Below, piece after piece: positions 44,506-54,246 of a DNA stretch of 64,000 nucleotides. The stretch is taken from NCBI RefSeq assembly GCF_035593345.1, contig NZ_CP141606.1:992001-1056000 (forward strand), read 5' to 3'. The position numbers and the translations under genes are program-made. Source of the DNA: Lelliottia sp. JS-SCA-14. Its GTDB lineage: Bacteria > Pseudomonadota > Gammaproteobacteria > Enterobacterales > Enterobacteriaceae. Position 1 is the stretch's first letter. Every line of letters begins with the position of its first letter. The notes under the pieces are model-generated. The model saw nothing but the letters and a program-made list of their open reading frames with translations, did no database searches and was not told the DNA's origin.

Positions 44506-46290
44506 TTACCCCGCCTCCAGCATCCCAAAACTCACAATCCGCGAACGTCCCAGCTCTTTTGCGCGGTACAGGGCCACGTCCGCCGCGCGCAGCAGGTTGT
44601 CGCTCTGAGCGTGCTGCGGATAGCTGGCGATGCCGATCGACACATCGACCGGGCCAATCTCCGCCAGGCCGTAGCGCAGGGACAAGGCGCGAACCCCTTC
44701 GTAAATCTCCGTGGCGCAGGCGTGGGCACCTTCTTCACCGATCCCGGCCAGTAGCGCCAGAAACTCTTCCCCGCCGTAGCGGAAGGCGATGCCGTTGTCG
44801 CTGACGGCGCGCTGCACAATCGCCGCCACGCTTTTGATCACCTGATCGCCCGCCTCGTGACCAAACCGGTCGTTAATGCTCTTGAAGTGGTCGATATCGA
44901 TCATCAGGCAGCTTACCGGTTCGTCGTTACGCAGCGCCTGACTCATCAGGGTCTGCATTTTGTCTTCCAGATGATGGCGGTTACGCAGGCCGGTTAACGG
45001 GTCGTACAGCGCTTTTTCCAGCAGGGCGTCGCGCAGACGCTGGTTAGCCAGCGCCAGTCCGAGCGCTTCGGCCATCAGCTCCAGATAGGCGCGGGACGGC
45101 GCGGTCTCCGGGGTGATGTTCTGGAACGAGAGCAAACCGATGGCCTCGCCCTGAGCGATCAGCGGCACGCACAGCGACTGATTTGCCGCTGATTCCGGCA
45201 GGTGATAGCAGGTGATATCCGGTTCGCCGTTGACCGGCGGATGGCTCTGACCGCGACGCACGGCCCAGCACTCGTCCGGGTGGAACGGGAGCTGTTTCTC
45301 ATCGTCGATCAGCCACTGCGCGACGCAGCGCATCTGCCAGGGAGCGCGGTCAAGAATATAGAGCTGCCCGCCAATGCCTGGCGCGATATTGGGGGCGAAA
45401 AGCTGGGCGACGTTAATCACGTCGGCGAAATTCTCACAGCCCTGCAGACGCTGGGTCATGCGCGCCAGCAGCTCACGGATCGCCCAGTCGGCGTCGCGCT
45501 CTTTCTCCAGCTGCTGCCGTACCAGGCCGTTCTCACGGAAGATGCGGATCGCCTGCGCCATATCGCCGATCTCGTCGATCTGATTAAAGTTCGGCGTTTC
45601 CACGGCGTAATCCTGCGACGCCAGTCGATGCACGACATCGCTGAGCCGCACCACCGGGCGCAGCACGCGGCGCTTCAAAATAAAACCGAGCACGAATAAA
45701 AACAGCAGGGCGGTCAGGCCGACCATCACTTCCGACAGGGTACGCAGGGTGCGGGACGCCTTTGTCGCCTGTTCTACGGCATTCTGGGCGCGGCGATCCA
45801 GGATCAGGCGGAAATGGTCGATCTGATTCTGCACCCGATCCAGCTCCTGCTCGTAGGGCTTGCCGTACAGCAGAATGACGGCCTTCCTCTCCTCGCCGCG
45901 CGCCATGCTGGCGAGCGCGGCCTGCTGCTCATCCTGCAGCTCATCGGCAACCTGTAATCCTTCATGCAGCAGCGCCAGCTCTTCGCCGGTGGCACCGTTA
46001 TCTTTGAGCCGCGAAAGGCGCAGATCGATACTTTTAAGTGATTGTTCTTTCTGCTGATACTCCTTCAGCGCATCAGGATCTTTATTCACGACGTACAGGC
46101 GCGCCAGATCGGAGAGCGACCAGGCGTCGGTTTCGACCTCCTCGGTCAGCTGATCGAAAATCTGCCGCTGCTCAACGGCCCGACGCTCGGCGTTATCGGC
46201 ATTCGAGGCCATTAGCATGACCACGCCGGAGGCGAGAGTCAGGCACACCGTGGCACCGTAGGCCCAGTTGGTAATGGTGGCAATTCGCAC
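44506..46290 (-). CDS. Membrane diguanylate cyclase (HAMP-GAF-GGDEF)
   Basis: 594 aa. TM1 about residues 8-30, a periplasmic helical domain, TM2 about 183-207, HAMP (about 208-262, RRVLRPVVRLSDVV), a GAF-like domain (about 270-415), and a GGDEF domain with the active motif YGGEEFL. The Asp-rich MIDIDHFKSINDRFGHEAGD and the VSIGIAS segments are intact, so c-di-GMP synthesis is expected. The position that holds the RxxD inhibitory site in many family members reads SDNG, so product inhibition may be absent. Confidence 0.88.
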   Translation of the reverse strand: MRIATITNWAYGATVCLTLASGVVMLMASNADNAERRAVEQRQIFDQLTEEVETDAWSLSDLARLYVVNKDPDALKEYQQKEQSLKSIDLRLSRLKDNGATGEELALLHEGLQVADELQDEQQAALASMARGEERKAVILLYGKPYEQELDRVQNQIDHFRLILDRRAQNAVEQATKASRTLRTLSEVMVGLTALLFLFVLGFILKRRVLRPVVRLSDVVHRLASQDYAVETPNFNQIDEIGDMAQAIRIFRENGLVRQQLEKERDADWAIRELLARMTQRLQGCENFADVINVAQLFAPNIAPGIGGQLYILDRAPWQMRCVAQWLIDDEKQLPFHPDECWAVRRGQSHPPVNGEPDITCYHLPESAANQSLCVPLIAQGEAIGLLSFQNITPETAPSRAYLELMAEALGLALANQRLRDALLEKALYDPLTGLRNRHHLEDKMQTLMSQALRNDEPVSCLMIDIDHFKSINDRFGHEAGDQVIKSVAAIVQRAVSDNGIAFRYGGEEFLALLAGIGEEGAHACATEIYEGVRALSLRYGLAEIGPVDVSIGIASYPQHAQSDNLLRAADVALYRAKELGRSRIVSFGMLEAG

Positions 46291-46411
46291 CTGTTGGATC
46301 CTTTTCAGCCGTAAGTGGGAGTGCGTTACTGGAATTATAGGAAACGCCTGATTTTGCGTGACAAAAAAAGGCGGTCTGTGGCTATTGCTGGTCAGTTAAG
46401 TATCTGAGGTT

Positions 46412-46960
46412 GTTCCGTTCACCTTATGTTTAGCAGAATATAATCGCGTCACAACCTGTGAACGTGCAAAGGGGGCTACGCGGCCCCCTTTGCAATCCCC
46501 GCGCCCCGTCAGGAAATCGGTGCTTCGCACTGCGCTCACCTCCCGGCCATCTGCCTGCGGTCGGCTCGACTCGACTTCCTGTCTCGTTTCGCCTCTGGCC
46601 GCCATCCCTGGCGTCCAGCCCTTGTCATCCGGCCTTCGGTTCGCCGATTTCAGCGGGGACCCACACCGGTGCCACATTCAGACAGCTGTGAAGGTTGAGG
46701 GAACGTGAGTCCGGCTGAAAATCGCTGAGGCGTTGACTGGAGGCAGGGGCGACGCACAGGGATGTGCGTCGAGGGCGCGACTTACAGGGATGTTACCTGC
46801 GCCCGTCCCCGCCAGCCGGAAGGAATAAGACGAAGGCACCGCGAAGCGGCGATTTTCTTTGCCGGGAGCCGGGGTTGCCAGGGTGGTGGCGATTGAGCCA
46901 CCCTGGCACGTTCACCGCAGAGAGATGGACCGGAAGCAGAGGAATGAAAGTGAACGGAAC
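46412..46960. repeat. ~550-bp structured noncoding element with terminal inverted repeats
   Basis: Bounded by GTTCCGTTCAC (46412-46422) and its exact complement GTGAACGGAAC (46950-46960). Inside lie a second long-range pair GTGAACGTGC (46458-46467) / GCACGTTCAC (46906-46915), an 11-bp hairpin GCAAAGGGGGC/GCCCCCTTTGC (46466-46493), another TGCCAGGGTGG/CCACCCTGGCA (46876-46908), and GCCGATTTCAGC (46643-46654) facing GCTGAAAATCGC (46714-46725). Two GGGA loops match the CsrA consensus: ACAGGGATGT at 46756-46765 and near 46784-46793. Short open frames across it look incidental. Similar sequence seems to recur in enteric genomes (recollection, not checked). It may be a nonautonomous mobile element or a structured RNA. 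Confidence 0.6.
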
Positions 46961-47036
46961 GATTCCACCGATGCCCTAAAGATCTTGGGCAAGCAATAGG
47001 CCCGTGGCCGCCTGTTTGCTATTTATCATCCGGGAT

Positions 47037-48146
47037 TCACAGATCGGGAGGATTTCTCCCTTCTTCGATGAAAGCCTCGTCGATTTCGTCTACGTTGCCC
47101 GCGTGATCGCGCCCTGAGAGCAAGTTCCAGCAGGCGATGAACAGCGCCGCCACCAGCGGGCCGATGACAAATCCGTTGATGCCGTAGATTTCCATCCCGC
47201 CGAGAGTCGAGATCAGGATCAGGTAGTCCGGCATTTTGGTGTCTTTCCCGACCAGCAGCGGACGCAGGATATTATCCACCAGCCCGACGATAATCACGAA
47301 GAAGCCGACGATAAAGAACCCTTGCCACAGCTGCTGGGTGGCGAACAGGAAGATGGCGGCGGGCACCCAGATAATCGCCGAGCCGACGGCGGGGATGAGC
47401 GACAGGAACGCCATCAGTGCGCCCCACAAGACGCTGCCGTCGATGCCGGCAATGTAGAAGGCGATCCCGCCCAAAATCCCCTGAACTACCGCCACCACGG
47501 CGGTGCCTTTGACGGTCGCGCGCGAGACGGCGGCGAATTTGGCAAACAGATGCTGCTTAACAAAATCCGACAGCGGCAGCGAATCGAGGATCTGGCGCAC
47601 CAGCCACGGCCCGTCTTTGAGCAGGAAAAACAGCAGGTAGATCATCACGCCGAAGCTCACCGCAAAGCCAAACGTCCCTTTGCCGATCAGGAAGGCGCTG
47701 CCTGCCAGATACTGTCCGCCTTTCAGGGCGACGTCCGACAGCTTTTGCTGGATCTGGGCCGCGTTATCCAGATTGTGCTCGACGAGGAAGTTCCGCGCCC
47801 AGTCCGGCAGATGGGCAAACAGGCTCGCCACCACCTCCGGGAACTGCGGGTTGGTGTGCTGAAGCTTGGTGTACACCACGTTCAGCTCGATGGCCAGCGA
47901 CGAGAGGATCACCACCAGCGGCGTAAAGACGATCAGGCAGATCACCACCAGCGTAAGTAGCGACGCCACGCCGTTGCGCTCGCCAACCCAGCCGCGCAGC
48001 TTGTTTTTCACCGGATGGAAAATCACGGCCAGAATCGACGCCCATAGCACGGCGGAGAAGTAGGGCGCGAGGATGTCAAAGAAAGCCACTGAGACAATGG
48101 CGAGAATAAGAATAAAGAAACCTTTAGTCAGTCCGTTAAAGCGCAT
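47037..48146 (-). CDS. AI-2E family transporter (PerM-like)
   Basis: 369 aa with about eight membrane segments and the family segments SLIPAVGSAIIWVPAAIFLF and GLVDNILRPLLVGKDTKMPDYLIL near the C-terminus. The AI-2E/PerM family includes the autoinducer exporter TqsA and sodium/proton antiporters; sequence alone does not tell the substrate. It stands alone between the structured repeat and the REP sequence upstream of mmuP. Confidence 0.85.
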   Translation of the reverse strand: MRFNGLTKGFFILILAIVSVAFFDILAPYFSAVLWASILAVIFHPVKNKLRGWVGERNGVASLLTLVVICLIVFTPLVVILSSLAIELNVVYTKLQHTNPQFPEVVASLFAHLPDWARNFLVEHNLDNAAQIQQKLSDVALKGGQYLAGSAFLIGKGTFGFAVSFGVMIYLLFFLLKDGPWLVRQILDSLPLSDFVKQHLFAKFAAVSRATVKGTAVVAVVQGILGGIAFYIAGIDGSVLWGALMAFLSLIPAVGSAIIWVPAAIFLFATQQLWQGFFIVGFFVIIVGLVDNILRPLLVGKDTKMPDYLILISTLGGMEIYGINGFVIGPLVAALFIACWNLLSGRDHAGNVDEIDEAFIEEGRNPPDL

Positions 48147-48243
48147 TAGCGAGTCCTGGTGGCTAAGAAACAGAGTCGACTATAGAACCCTTTGGCAGAT
48201 TTACCAATTTTGTTGGGTGGATCACATTGCTGCCGTGAAAGAA

Positions 48244-48275
48244 GTCGGGTGGCGGCTGCGCCTTACCCGGCCTAC
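48244..48275. repeat. REP element
   Basis: GGGTGGCGGCTGCGCCTTAC followed by CCGGCCTAC, the same palindrome as at 589. A broken partner (GCAGGCCCGG) follows at 48292. It sits 5' of the AI-2E transporter gene and 5' of mmuP. Confidence 0.8.
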
Positions 48276-48402
48276 CAAACCCGGTCAATCCGCAGGCCCG
48301 GCAACGAGCGCATGAGTTCATCAGCTGCAGATACCACTTTCGACTGACCGAAGAGGTCAGCACCTCGCGCCATGCTGTAAGTATCTGCCTGTGGAGGTGC
48401 TT

Positions 48403-48492
48403 ATGGCCTGGCGACCGATTCTCTACGTCATTCTCACGAATCACCCTCGTCTCAGCGCGCGGCGCGCCCGGCTGCGGCTGGTTCACGGCTAG
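48403..48492 (+). CDS. Possible 29-aa peptide behind a structured leader
   Basis: ATG at 48403 has GGAGG at 5-nt spacing. The product begins MAWRPILYVILTNHP, then an Arg-rich tail (LSARRARLRLVHG). Just upstream GCAGATAC (48327-48334) and GTATCTGC (48381-48388) form an 8-bp stem enclosing a GAGGT/ACCTC stem, ending 4 nt before the ribosome site. This is the layout of a small regulated leader or type I toxin message, but no known family was recognised. Translation is unproven. Confidence 0.35.
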   Translation: MAWRPILYVILTNHPRLSARRARLRLVHG

Positions 48493-48529
48493 CTTTTTGT
48501 TAACAATCACGGTATAACGAACCTTCTTT

Positions 48530-48553
48530 GGATGTTTAGATGTCCATACGTTT
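48530..48553. promoter_or_regulatory. Tandem MetJ boxes upstream of mmuP
   Basis: Three adjacent 8-mers, GGATGTTT, AGATGTCC and ATACGTTT, resemble the met box AGACGTCT, spaced exactly 8 bp as MetJ dimers require. They lie 11-34 bp upstream of the mmuP ATG. The mmuPM operon of E. coli is a MetJ target, so methionine repression is expected. Confidence 0.8.
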
Positions 48554-48563
48554 AGAAGGTAAT

Positions 48564-49964
48564 ATGCAAACAGAACAAGACAATGGGCAGCTAAAACGCA
48601 CCATGAAAACCCGCCACCTGATTATGCTTTCGCTGGGTGGCGTGATTGGGACAGGGTTGTTTTTCAATACGGGTTACATTATTTCCACCACCGGGGCCGC
48701 CGGGACGCTGCTGGCGTATCTCATCGGCGCGCTGGTGGTGTGGCTGGTGATGCAGTGCCTAGGCGAACTCTCCGTGGCGATGCCGGAGACCGGGGCGTTT
48801 CACGTCTATGCCGCGCGCTATCTGGGCCCGGCGACCGGGTATACGGTGGCGTGGCTGTACTGGCTCACCTGGACGGTGGCGCTTGGCTCGAGCTTTACCG
48901 CCGCCGGATTTTGTATGCAGTACTGGTTCCCGCAGGTTCCGGTATGGATCTGGTGCGTGGTGTTCTGCGCCGTCATCTTTGCCCTCAACGTCATCTCTAC
49001 GCGCTTTTTCGCCGAAGGGGAATTCTGGTTCTCGCTGGTGAAAGTCATCACCATCATCGCCTTTATTATTCTCGGCGGGGCGGCGATCTTTGGCTTTATC
49101 CCAATGCAGGACGGCTCACCCGCGCCGGGGCTGGCGAACCTCACCGCGGAAGGCTGGTTCCCGCACGGCGGTTTGCCGATCCTGATGACCATGGTGGCGG
49201 TTAACTTTGCTTTCTCCGGAACCGAGCTTATCGGCATCGCGGCGGGTGAAACGCAGAACCCGCACAAGGTGATCCCGGTGGCCATCCGCACTACCATCGC
49301 GCGCTTAATCATTTTCTTTATCGGCACCGTGTTTGTGCTGGCGGCGCTGATCCCGATGCAGCAGGCGGGCGTCGAAAAAAGCCCGTTCGTACTGGTATTC
49401 GAGAAAGTCGGCATTCCCTATGCGGCGGATATTTTTAACTTCGTGATCCTGACGGCGATCCTCTCGGCGGCCAACTCCGGTTTGTATGCGTCGGGGCGCA
49501 TGTTGTGGTCGCTCTCCAATGAGAAAACGCTGCCGCGCTGCTTTGCCCGCGTCAATAAAAACGGCGTCCCGCTGACGGCGATCTCCGTGAGTATGCTCGG
49601 CGGCGTGCTGGCGCTGTTCTCCAGCGTCATCGCGCCAGACACGGTGTTTGTCGCGCTCTCTGCCATTTCCGGTTTTGCGGTGGTGGCAGTGTGGATAAGC
49701 ATCTGCGCGTCGCATTTTATGTTCCGCCGTCGTCACCTTCAGGCCGGGAAACCGCTGGCTGATTTACAGTATCGCGCGCCCTGGTATCCCCTGGTGCCGG
49801 TGCTGGGATTTGTGCTGTGCCTGGTGGCCTGCATCGGGCTGGCGTTTGACCCGACCCAGCGCATCGCCCTTTACTGCGGGCTGCCGTTTGTCGCGTTGTG
49901 TTATGGTGCGTACTACCTGACTCAACCCCCGAAAAACCAGGAGCCTGAACATGTCGCAGAATAA
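48564..49964 (+). CDS. mmuP: S-methylmethionine permease
   Basis: 466 aa from ATG 48564 with AAGG upstream; an in-frame ATG at 48540 falls inside the MetJ boxes. Nearly identical along its length to E. coli MmuP ([20 protein letters not shown] opening; EPEHVAE at the C-terminus). APC-type amino-acid permease with about 12 membrane segments. It imports S-methylmethionine for the adjacent methyltransferase. Its 3' end overlaps mmuM by 14 nt. Confidence 0.96.
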   Translation: MQTEQDNGQLKRTMKTRHLIMLSLGGVIGTGLFFNTGYIISTTGAAGTLLAYLIGALVVWLVMQCLGELSVAMPETGAFHVYAARYLGPATGYTVAWLYWLTWTVALGSSFTAAGFCMQYWFPQVPVWIWCVVFCAVIFALNVISTRFFAEGEFWFSLVKVITIIAFIILGGAAIFGFIPMQDGSPAPGLANLTAEGWFPHGGLPILMTMVAVNFAFSGTELIGIAAGETQNPHKVIPVAIRTTIARLIIFFIGTVFVLAALIPMQQAGVEKSPFVLVFEKVGIPYAADIFNFVILTAILSAANSGLYASGRMLWSLSNEKTLPRCFARVNKNGVPLTAISVSMLGGVLALFSSVIAPDTVFVALSAISGFAVVAVWISICASHFMFRRRHLQAGKPLADLQYRAPWYPLVPVLGFVLCLVACIGLAFDPTQRIALYCGLPFVALCYGAYYLTQPPKNQEPEHVAE

Positions 49965-50883
49965 TCCGCTAACCGCCCTCCTTGAAACACAGCCTTTTAT
50001 CGTGCTGGACGGAGCGATGGCGACGGAACTGGAAGCGCGCGGTTGCCACCTGGCCGATAGCCTGTGGTCCGCCAAAGTGCTGGTGGAAAACCCGGAGCTG
50101 ATACGCGAAGTGCATCTCGACTACTTCCGCGCCGGGGCGCAGGTGGCGATCACCGCCAGCTATCAGGCGACGGCGGCGGGTTTTGCCGCACGCGGTTATG
50201 ATGAGGCGCAGTCTCGTGCGCTGATCGGCAAAAGCGTGGAGCTGGCGCGCAAGGCGCGGGAAGCGTATCTGGCGGAAAATCCGCAGGCGGGCACGCTGCT
50301 GGTAGCCGGATCGGTCGGGCCGTACGGCGCGTATCTGGCGGACGGCTCGGAGTATCGCGGGGATTACGTTCGCAGCGCGGCGGAGTTTAGCGAGTTTCAT
50401 CGTTCGCGTGTGGAAGCCCTGCTGGACGCCGGGGCCGATCTGCTGGCCTGCGAAACCCTGCCGTCCTTTGCGGAGATCAAAGCCCTGGCGGAACTGCTGA
50501 CAGGCTATCCGCGCGCGAAGGCGTGGTTTTCGTTTACCCTGGGCGATAGCGAGCATCTGAGCGACGGTACGCCGCTGCGTGACGTGGTGGCAACGCTTGC
50601 GGATTATCCGCAGATTGTGGCGCTGGGGATTAACTGTATCGCCCTGGAAAACACCACGGCGGCGCTGGAACATCTGCAAACCCTGACCGCGCTGCCGCTG
50701 GTGGTCTATCCGAATTCCGGTGAGCATTACGACGCGGTGAGTAAAACCTGGCACCATCACGGTGAGGCTTGTGAGACGCTGGCGGGGTATTTGCCGCAGT
50801 GGGTTGCAGCAGGAGCGAAGCTGATCGGCGGGTGCTGTCGCACGACGCCGAAGGATATTGCTGAGCTTAAAGCTTTGCGCTGA
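49951..50883 (+). CDS. mmuM: Homocysteine S-methyltransferase
   Basis: 310 aa. The zinc-binding cysteines are visible: Cys in [10 protein letters not shown] and the Cys-Cys pair in GGCCRTTP. The N-terminal [14 protein letters not shown] is the family opening. It moves a methyl group from S-methylmethionine (or SAM) to homocysteine, giving methionine. It forms the mmuPM operon, with overlapping reading frames. Confidence 0.96.
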   Translation: MSQNNPLTALLETQPFIVLDGAMATELEARGCHLADSLWSAKVLVENPELIREVHLDYFRAGAQVAITASYQATAAGFAARGYDEAQSRALIGKSVELARKAREAYLAENPQAGTLLVAGSVGPYGAYLADGSEYRGDYVRSAAEFSEFHRSRVEALLDAGADLLACETLPSFAEIKALAELLTGYPRAKAWFSFTLGDSEHLSDGTPLRDVVATLADYPQIVALGINCIALENTTAALEHLQTLTALPLVVYPNSGEHYDAVSKTWHHHGEACETLAGYLPQWVAAGAKLIGGCCRTTPKDIAELKALR

Positions 50884-50888
50884 ACATT

Positions 50889-50920
50889 GCCGGGTGGCGG
50901 CTGCGCCTTACCCGGCCTAC
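50889..50920. repeat. REP element downstream of mmuM
   Basis: GCCGGGTGGCGGCTGCGCCT followed by TACCCGGCCTAC, a complete copy of the REP palindrome 5 nt after the mmuM stop codon. Confidence 0.88.
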
Positions 50921-50945
50921 AGGTAAGAAGGCCGCACCGAACAGT

Positions 50946-51034
50946 CCCCTCTCCCTTGAGGGAGAGGGTTAGGGTGAGGGGGAAGGTGCGCGCTGGTGCC
51001 CTCACCCCGGCCCTCTCCCACAGGGAGAGGGAGC
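50946..51034. repeat. Paired CCCTCTCCC-type palindromic repeat
   Basis: Two inverted modules: the first (50946-50982) reads CCCCTCTCCCTTGAGGGAGA then GGGTTAGGGTGAGGGG; the second (50999-51033) is an imperfect inverse with CCCTCACCCCGGCCCTCTCC. Each is itself a hairpin. This is a common enterobacterial intergenic palindrome, distinct from the REP next to it. It lies between the convergent mmuM and afuC genes and may act as a two-way transcription barrier. Confidence 0.75.
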
Positions 51035-51039
51035 AAACC

Positions 51040-52086
51040 CTAGGCTGCATCCGCCAAAACAAACATCCCGTACGGATGGATCTCCAGGTAATAATTTTCC
51101 CCTTCGTTCGGCTGCAGACGCGTGGCGTTGACCTGCAGCAAAATCTCCTGCCCGTGCCACTCCACAATCACCTCGTACTGCGGTCCCATGTAGGCGACGT
51201 GCCGGATAGTGCAGCGCTGGCTCTCTTCGCCGCGCTCGCTCAGAGTGATCGCCTCCGGGCGTACGCCGACGGAGCCTTCTCCGTCTTGCGCAAAATGCAT
51301 CGGACGCGGCAGACGATACCCGTGGATCTCGACGAAATCCTCGCTAAAGCGCGCCGGGAACAGGTTGGCGTCGCCCATAAAGCTCGCCATGAAGCGTGAC
51401 GCGGGCTGGCGATAGAGATCCTGCGGCGAACCGATCTGCATGATGTTGCCTTTGTTCATCACCAGCACGGTGTCTGATACCGCAAACGCCTCGCTCTGAT
51501 CGTGCGTGACGTACAGCGAGGTGATATTGAACTGCTTTTGCAGCTCGCGGATCTTGTCGCGCATGCTGCGGCGCAGGTTGGCGTCGAGGTTACTCAGCGG
51601 CTCATCAAACAGCAGCACTTTCGGTTTCAGGATCAGGGCGCGCGCCAGGGCCACGCGCTGCTGCTGGCCGCCGGAGATCTGATCGACGTAGCGATCTTCA
51701 AACCCCTCCAGATCGACCATCGCCAGCGCCTCTTTCACCCGCGCTTTAGTTTCCGCGCGCGATACGCCGAGCATTTTCAGCCCATAGCCGACGTTCTCAC
51801 CCAGCGACATGTGCGGGAACAGGGCGTAAGACTGGAACACCATGCAGATATCACGCTGCTGGATGGAACGGTGCGTCACATCCTCGCCATCAATCAGAAT
51901 CTGCCCTTCCGTCGGTTTTTCCAGCCCGGCGACCAGGCGCAGGACGGTGGTTTTGCCGCACCCGGACGGGCCGAGGAGCGTCACCATCTGTCCCTGCGGG
52001 ATCGCCAGGTTGATGTTCTCGATAACGGTATTTGTCCCGAAGCGCTTGGTGACATTGCGCAGTTCAACGAAATGTTTCTGAGTCAT
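51040..52086 (-). CDS. afuC: Sugar-phosphate ABC transporter ATP-binding protein AfuC
   Basis: 348 aa from the ATG at 52086, 4 nt after the afuB stop; an upstream in-frame ATG at 52134 lies inside afuB. Walker [10 protein letters not shown], signature [15 protein letters not shown], Walker [13 protein letters not shown], and a TOBE-type C-terminal domain. It closely matches E. coli AfuC, formerly annotated as an iron transporter subunit. AfuABC was shown in enteric and Actinobacillus strains to import hexose phosphates. Confidence 0.9.
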   Translation of the reverse strand: MTQKHFVELRNVTKRFGTNTVIENINLAIPQGQMVTLLGPSGCGKTTVLRLVAGLEKPTEGQILIDGEDVTHRSIQQRDICMVFQSYALFPHMSLGENVGYGLKMLGVSRAETKARVKEALAMVDLEGFEDRYVDQISGGQQQRVALARALILKPKVLLFDEPLSNLDANLRRSMRDKIRELQKQFNITSLYVTHDQSEAFAVSDTVLVMNKGNIMQIGSPQDLYRQPASRFMASFMGDANLFPARFSEDFVEIHGYRLPRPMHFAQDGEGSVGVRPEAITLSERGEESQRCTIRHVAYMGPQYEVIVEWHGQEILLQVNATRLQPNEGENYYLEIHPYGMFVLADAA

Positions 52087-52090
52087 AGTG

Positions 52091-54169
52091 TTACGCCTGG
52101 TTTTTGGCTTTAGAGCGGGAGGTGCGTGCCTCACCGATCAGCCAGTCAAAGAGGAAAATGATCGCCAGCATGACCACAATCAGGATCGAGCCGTAGGCAA
52201 TCGCCACACCGTATTCGCCGTCTTCCACGCGGTTCAGGATGTAGGCCGTTGCCACGCGGGTATCCGGCGTGACGAGGAACACAATGGCGCTGACGGTGGT
52301 AATGGCGCGCACGAAGCTGTAGATCAGCGCCGACAGGATCGCCGGGCGCAGCAGCGGCAGCAGAATGTGGGTAATGGTGCGCAAGCTCCCGGCACGCAGG
52401 CTGAGGGACGCCTCGTCCAGCGACTTATCGATCTGCCCTAATCCCGCAATCCCGGCGCGAATGCCGACCGGCACGTTACGCATCACCATCGAAATAATCA
52501 CAATCGCTGCGGTACCGGTGAGGTAAACCGGCGCGCTGTTAAAGGCCAGGATATAAGAGACACCCGCTACCGTGCCCGGTACGGCGAAGCACAGCATGGT
52601 GGTGAACTCAATGGTCTTTTTGCCTTTAAACTGCTGGCGCACCACCACCCAGGCGATCAGCAGGCCAAAACCGGCGGTGATCGGCGCGGCGATCCCGGCG
52701 TAAAGCAGGGTGTCGAGCAGGGAAGGCCATGCGCCGTCGCTCATCCCCTGGCCGAACAGTTTGATAAAGTTATCCAGCGTCAGGGTGTAATCCACGCCCC
52801 AGTTAACGGTGAAGCTGCCGTAGAAAATGCTGCCGTAGAGCAGGGCGTTAAAGGCAATCCACACCGCCAGCAGGGCGACCACACCCCACACCAGCGTCAC
52901 CGGCAGAGGTTGCACGTCGCCACGGTAGGATTTACCGGAGACGGTGACGTACGAGCGTTTGCCGATCCACATGTACTGGATGCAGAACACCAGCAGCGAG
53001 AAGACCAGCAGAAACGCGCCGAGGGTGCTGGCGGCCTGATAATCCAGCTGCGAACCGGTGATGTAGAAGTAGATTTGCGTCGCTAAAACGTCGAAGTTGC
53101 CGCCGAGCACCAGCGGGTTACTGAAGTCGGCGAGCGACTGGACGATCACGATCAGGAACGCGTTCGCCAGCGCCGGTTTCAGCAGCGGGACGAAGACGCC
53201 GTTAAAGGTCTGCCAGCGGCTGGCGCGCAGGGTGTAAGAGGCCTCTTCCAGCGAGGGATGAATGGTTTTGATCGCCCCGTCGAGGATCATAAAGGCCATC
53301 GGGGTGAACGCCAGCACCTGCGCCAGCCAGATGCCGGTGAAGCCGTACAGCCAGTTGGTATTGGTCAGGCCGAACCAGTCGACCATCAGCTCGGTGACAT
53401 ACCCGGAGCGGCCCATCATCAGCGTCACGCCTAAACCCACCACGAACGGCGGAGTGACGATCGGCAGGATCGAGAAGATGCGCCCGATGATGGCGCTGCG
53501 TTTCGCGATGCGGGTGGTGTAGATCGCCAGCACCAGCCCGAAGAAGGTACAGCCGATACCGACGGCGATCGACAGCAGCACCGAGTTGATGATCACCTGC
53601 ACGATGTGCGCCTGTGACAGCACGGTCATAAAGGCCAGCGGGGCGAACTCGCCCGCGTCGTTGGTGAACATCGGAATGAAAATGGCGATGCTCGGCCAGA
53701 CGATAAAGATGCCGATCAGCGCCACGATGGTAATCAGCGAGCCAATCACAAAGCGGTCGCCGCCCAGCCACTCCAGCCGCGTCAGCGCCAGGGTCATGAT
53801 CGCGCCGAGAGCAACGAACAGCACGATAGTGGCAAAACCTAAACCGCGTCCTTCCACCGTCGCGCTGATGACGATAAAGGCCATGCACAGCAGCGCCCAG
53901 CCCGCGTCGAGGTAGTGGCGGCTGCGCTGTTCGCGCTTCGCTTCGTTAAACGGCCGCACCAGCAGCAGGCTTGGCAACAGATACCACAGCCAGCTGATAT
54001 TGAAGTGGGACCAGCTGTAGGCGTCGAGAATTTCTTCGCGCGTTGACTCCAGCAGGCCGTAATCCAGGCTCCAGCTCGGCAGCAGCGCAAACGCCACCCA
54101 GCCAAGTAAAACCCAAAGGAATACCGCATCCCGTTTTTTGACGGGATGAAGAGCGAGTGTGTGTGACAT
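52091..54169 (-). CDS. afuB: Sugar-phosphate ABC transporter permease AfuB
   Basis: 692 aa starting [14 protein letters not shown] at 54169. A longer reading frame begins in the REP sequence upstream (22 codons earlier) and is rejected, since those codons spell the repeat. Two permease halves follow, each with its ABC contact loop ([20 protein letters not shown] and [20 protein letters not shown]). About 15 membrane segments. It forms the AfuABC importer with its neighbours. Confidence 0.9.
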   Translation of the reverse strand: MSHTLALHPVKKRDAVFLWVLLGWVAFALLPSWSLDYGLLESTREEILDAYSWSHFNISWLWYLLPSLLLVRPFNEAKREQRSRHYLDAGWALLCMAFIVISATVEGRGLGFATIVLFVALGAIMTLALTRLEWLGGDRFVIGSLITIVALIGIFIVWPSIAIFIPMFTNDAGEFAPLAFMTVLSQAHIVQVIINSVLLSIAVGIGCTFFGLVLAIYTTRIAKRSAIIGRIFSILPIVTPPFVVGLGVTLMMGRSGYVTELMVDWFGLTNTNWLYGFTGIWLAQVLAFTPMAFMILDGAIKTIHPSLEEASYTLRASRWQTFNGVFVPLLKPALANAFLIVIVQSLADFSNPLVLGGNFDVLATQIYFYITGSQLDYQAASTLGAFLLVFSLLVFCIQYMWIGKRSYVTVSGKSYRGDVQPLPVTLVWGVVALLAVWIAFNALLYGSIFYGSFTVNWGVDYTLTLDNFIKLFGQGMSDGAWPSLLDTLLYAGIAAPITAGFGLLIAWVVVRQQFKGKKTIEFTTMLCFAVPGTVAGVSYILAFNSAPVYLTGTAAIVIISMVMRNVPVGIRAGIAGLGQIDKSLDEASLSLRAGSLRTITHILLPLLRPAILSALIYSFVRAITTVSAIVFLVTPDTRVATAYILNRVEDGEYGVAIAYGSILIVVMLAIIFLFDWLIGEARTSRSKAKNQA

Positions 54170-54194
54170 AAGTTTTCCGGGTGTTGAGGAAAAT

Positions 54195-54226
54195 GTAGGC
54201 CGGGTAAGGCGCAGCCGCCACCCGGC
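54195..54226. repeat. REP element between afuA and afuB
   Basis: GTAGGCCGGGTAAGGCGCAG followed by CCGCCACCCGGC, an inverted copy of the REP palindrome. It lies inside the operon between the afuA stop and the afuB start, a place where REP hairpins can give the upstream binding-protein message greater stability than the permease message. Confidence 0.88.
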
Positions 54227-54246
54227 ATTGACCACTTATCGCAGGC

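Noticed and set aside
46396..46979. Several open frames of 60-93 codons across the structured element
   Set aside because: They overlap on both strands, follow the inverted repeats, and their Pro/Ser/Arg-rich products look like translated repeat; noncoding structure explains the region better.
48163..48510. Minus-strand 115-codon frame upstream of mmuP
   Set aside because: It reads through a REP element and the structured leader; no ribosome site.
54170..54235. 22-codon N-terminal extension of afuB
   Set aside because: The codons are the REP palindrome itself; the ATG at 54169 gives the family-typical start.
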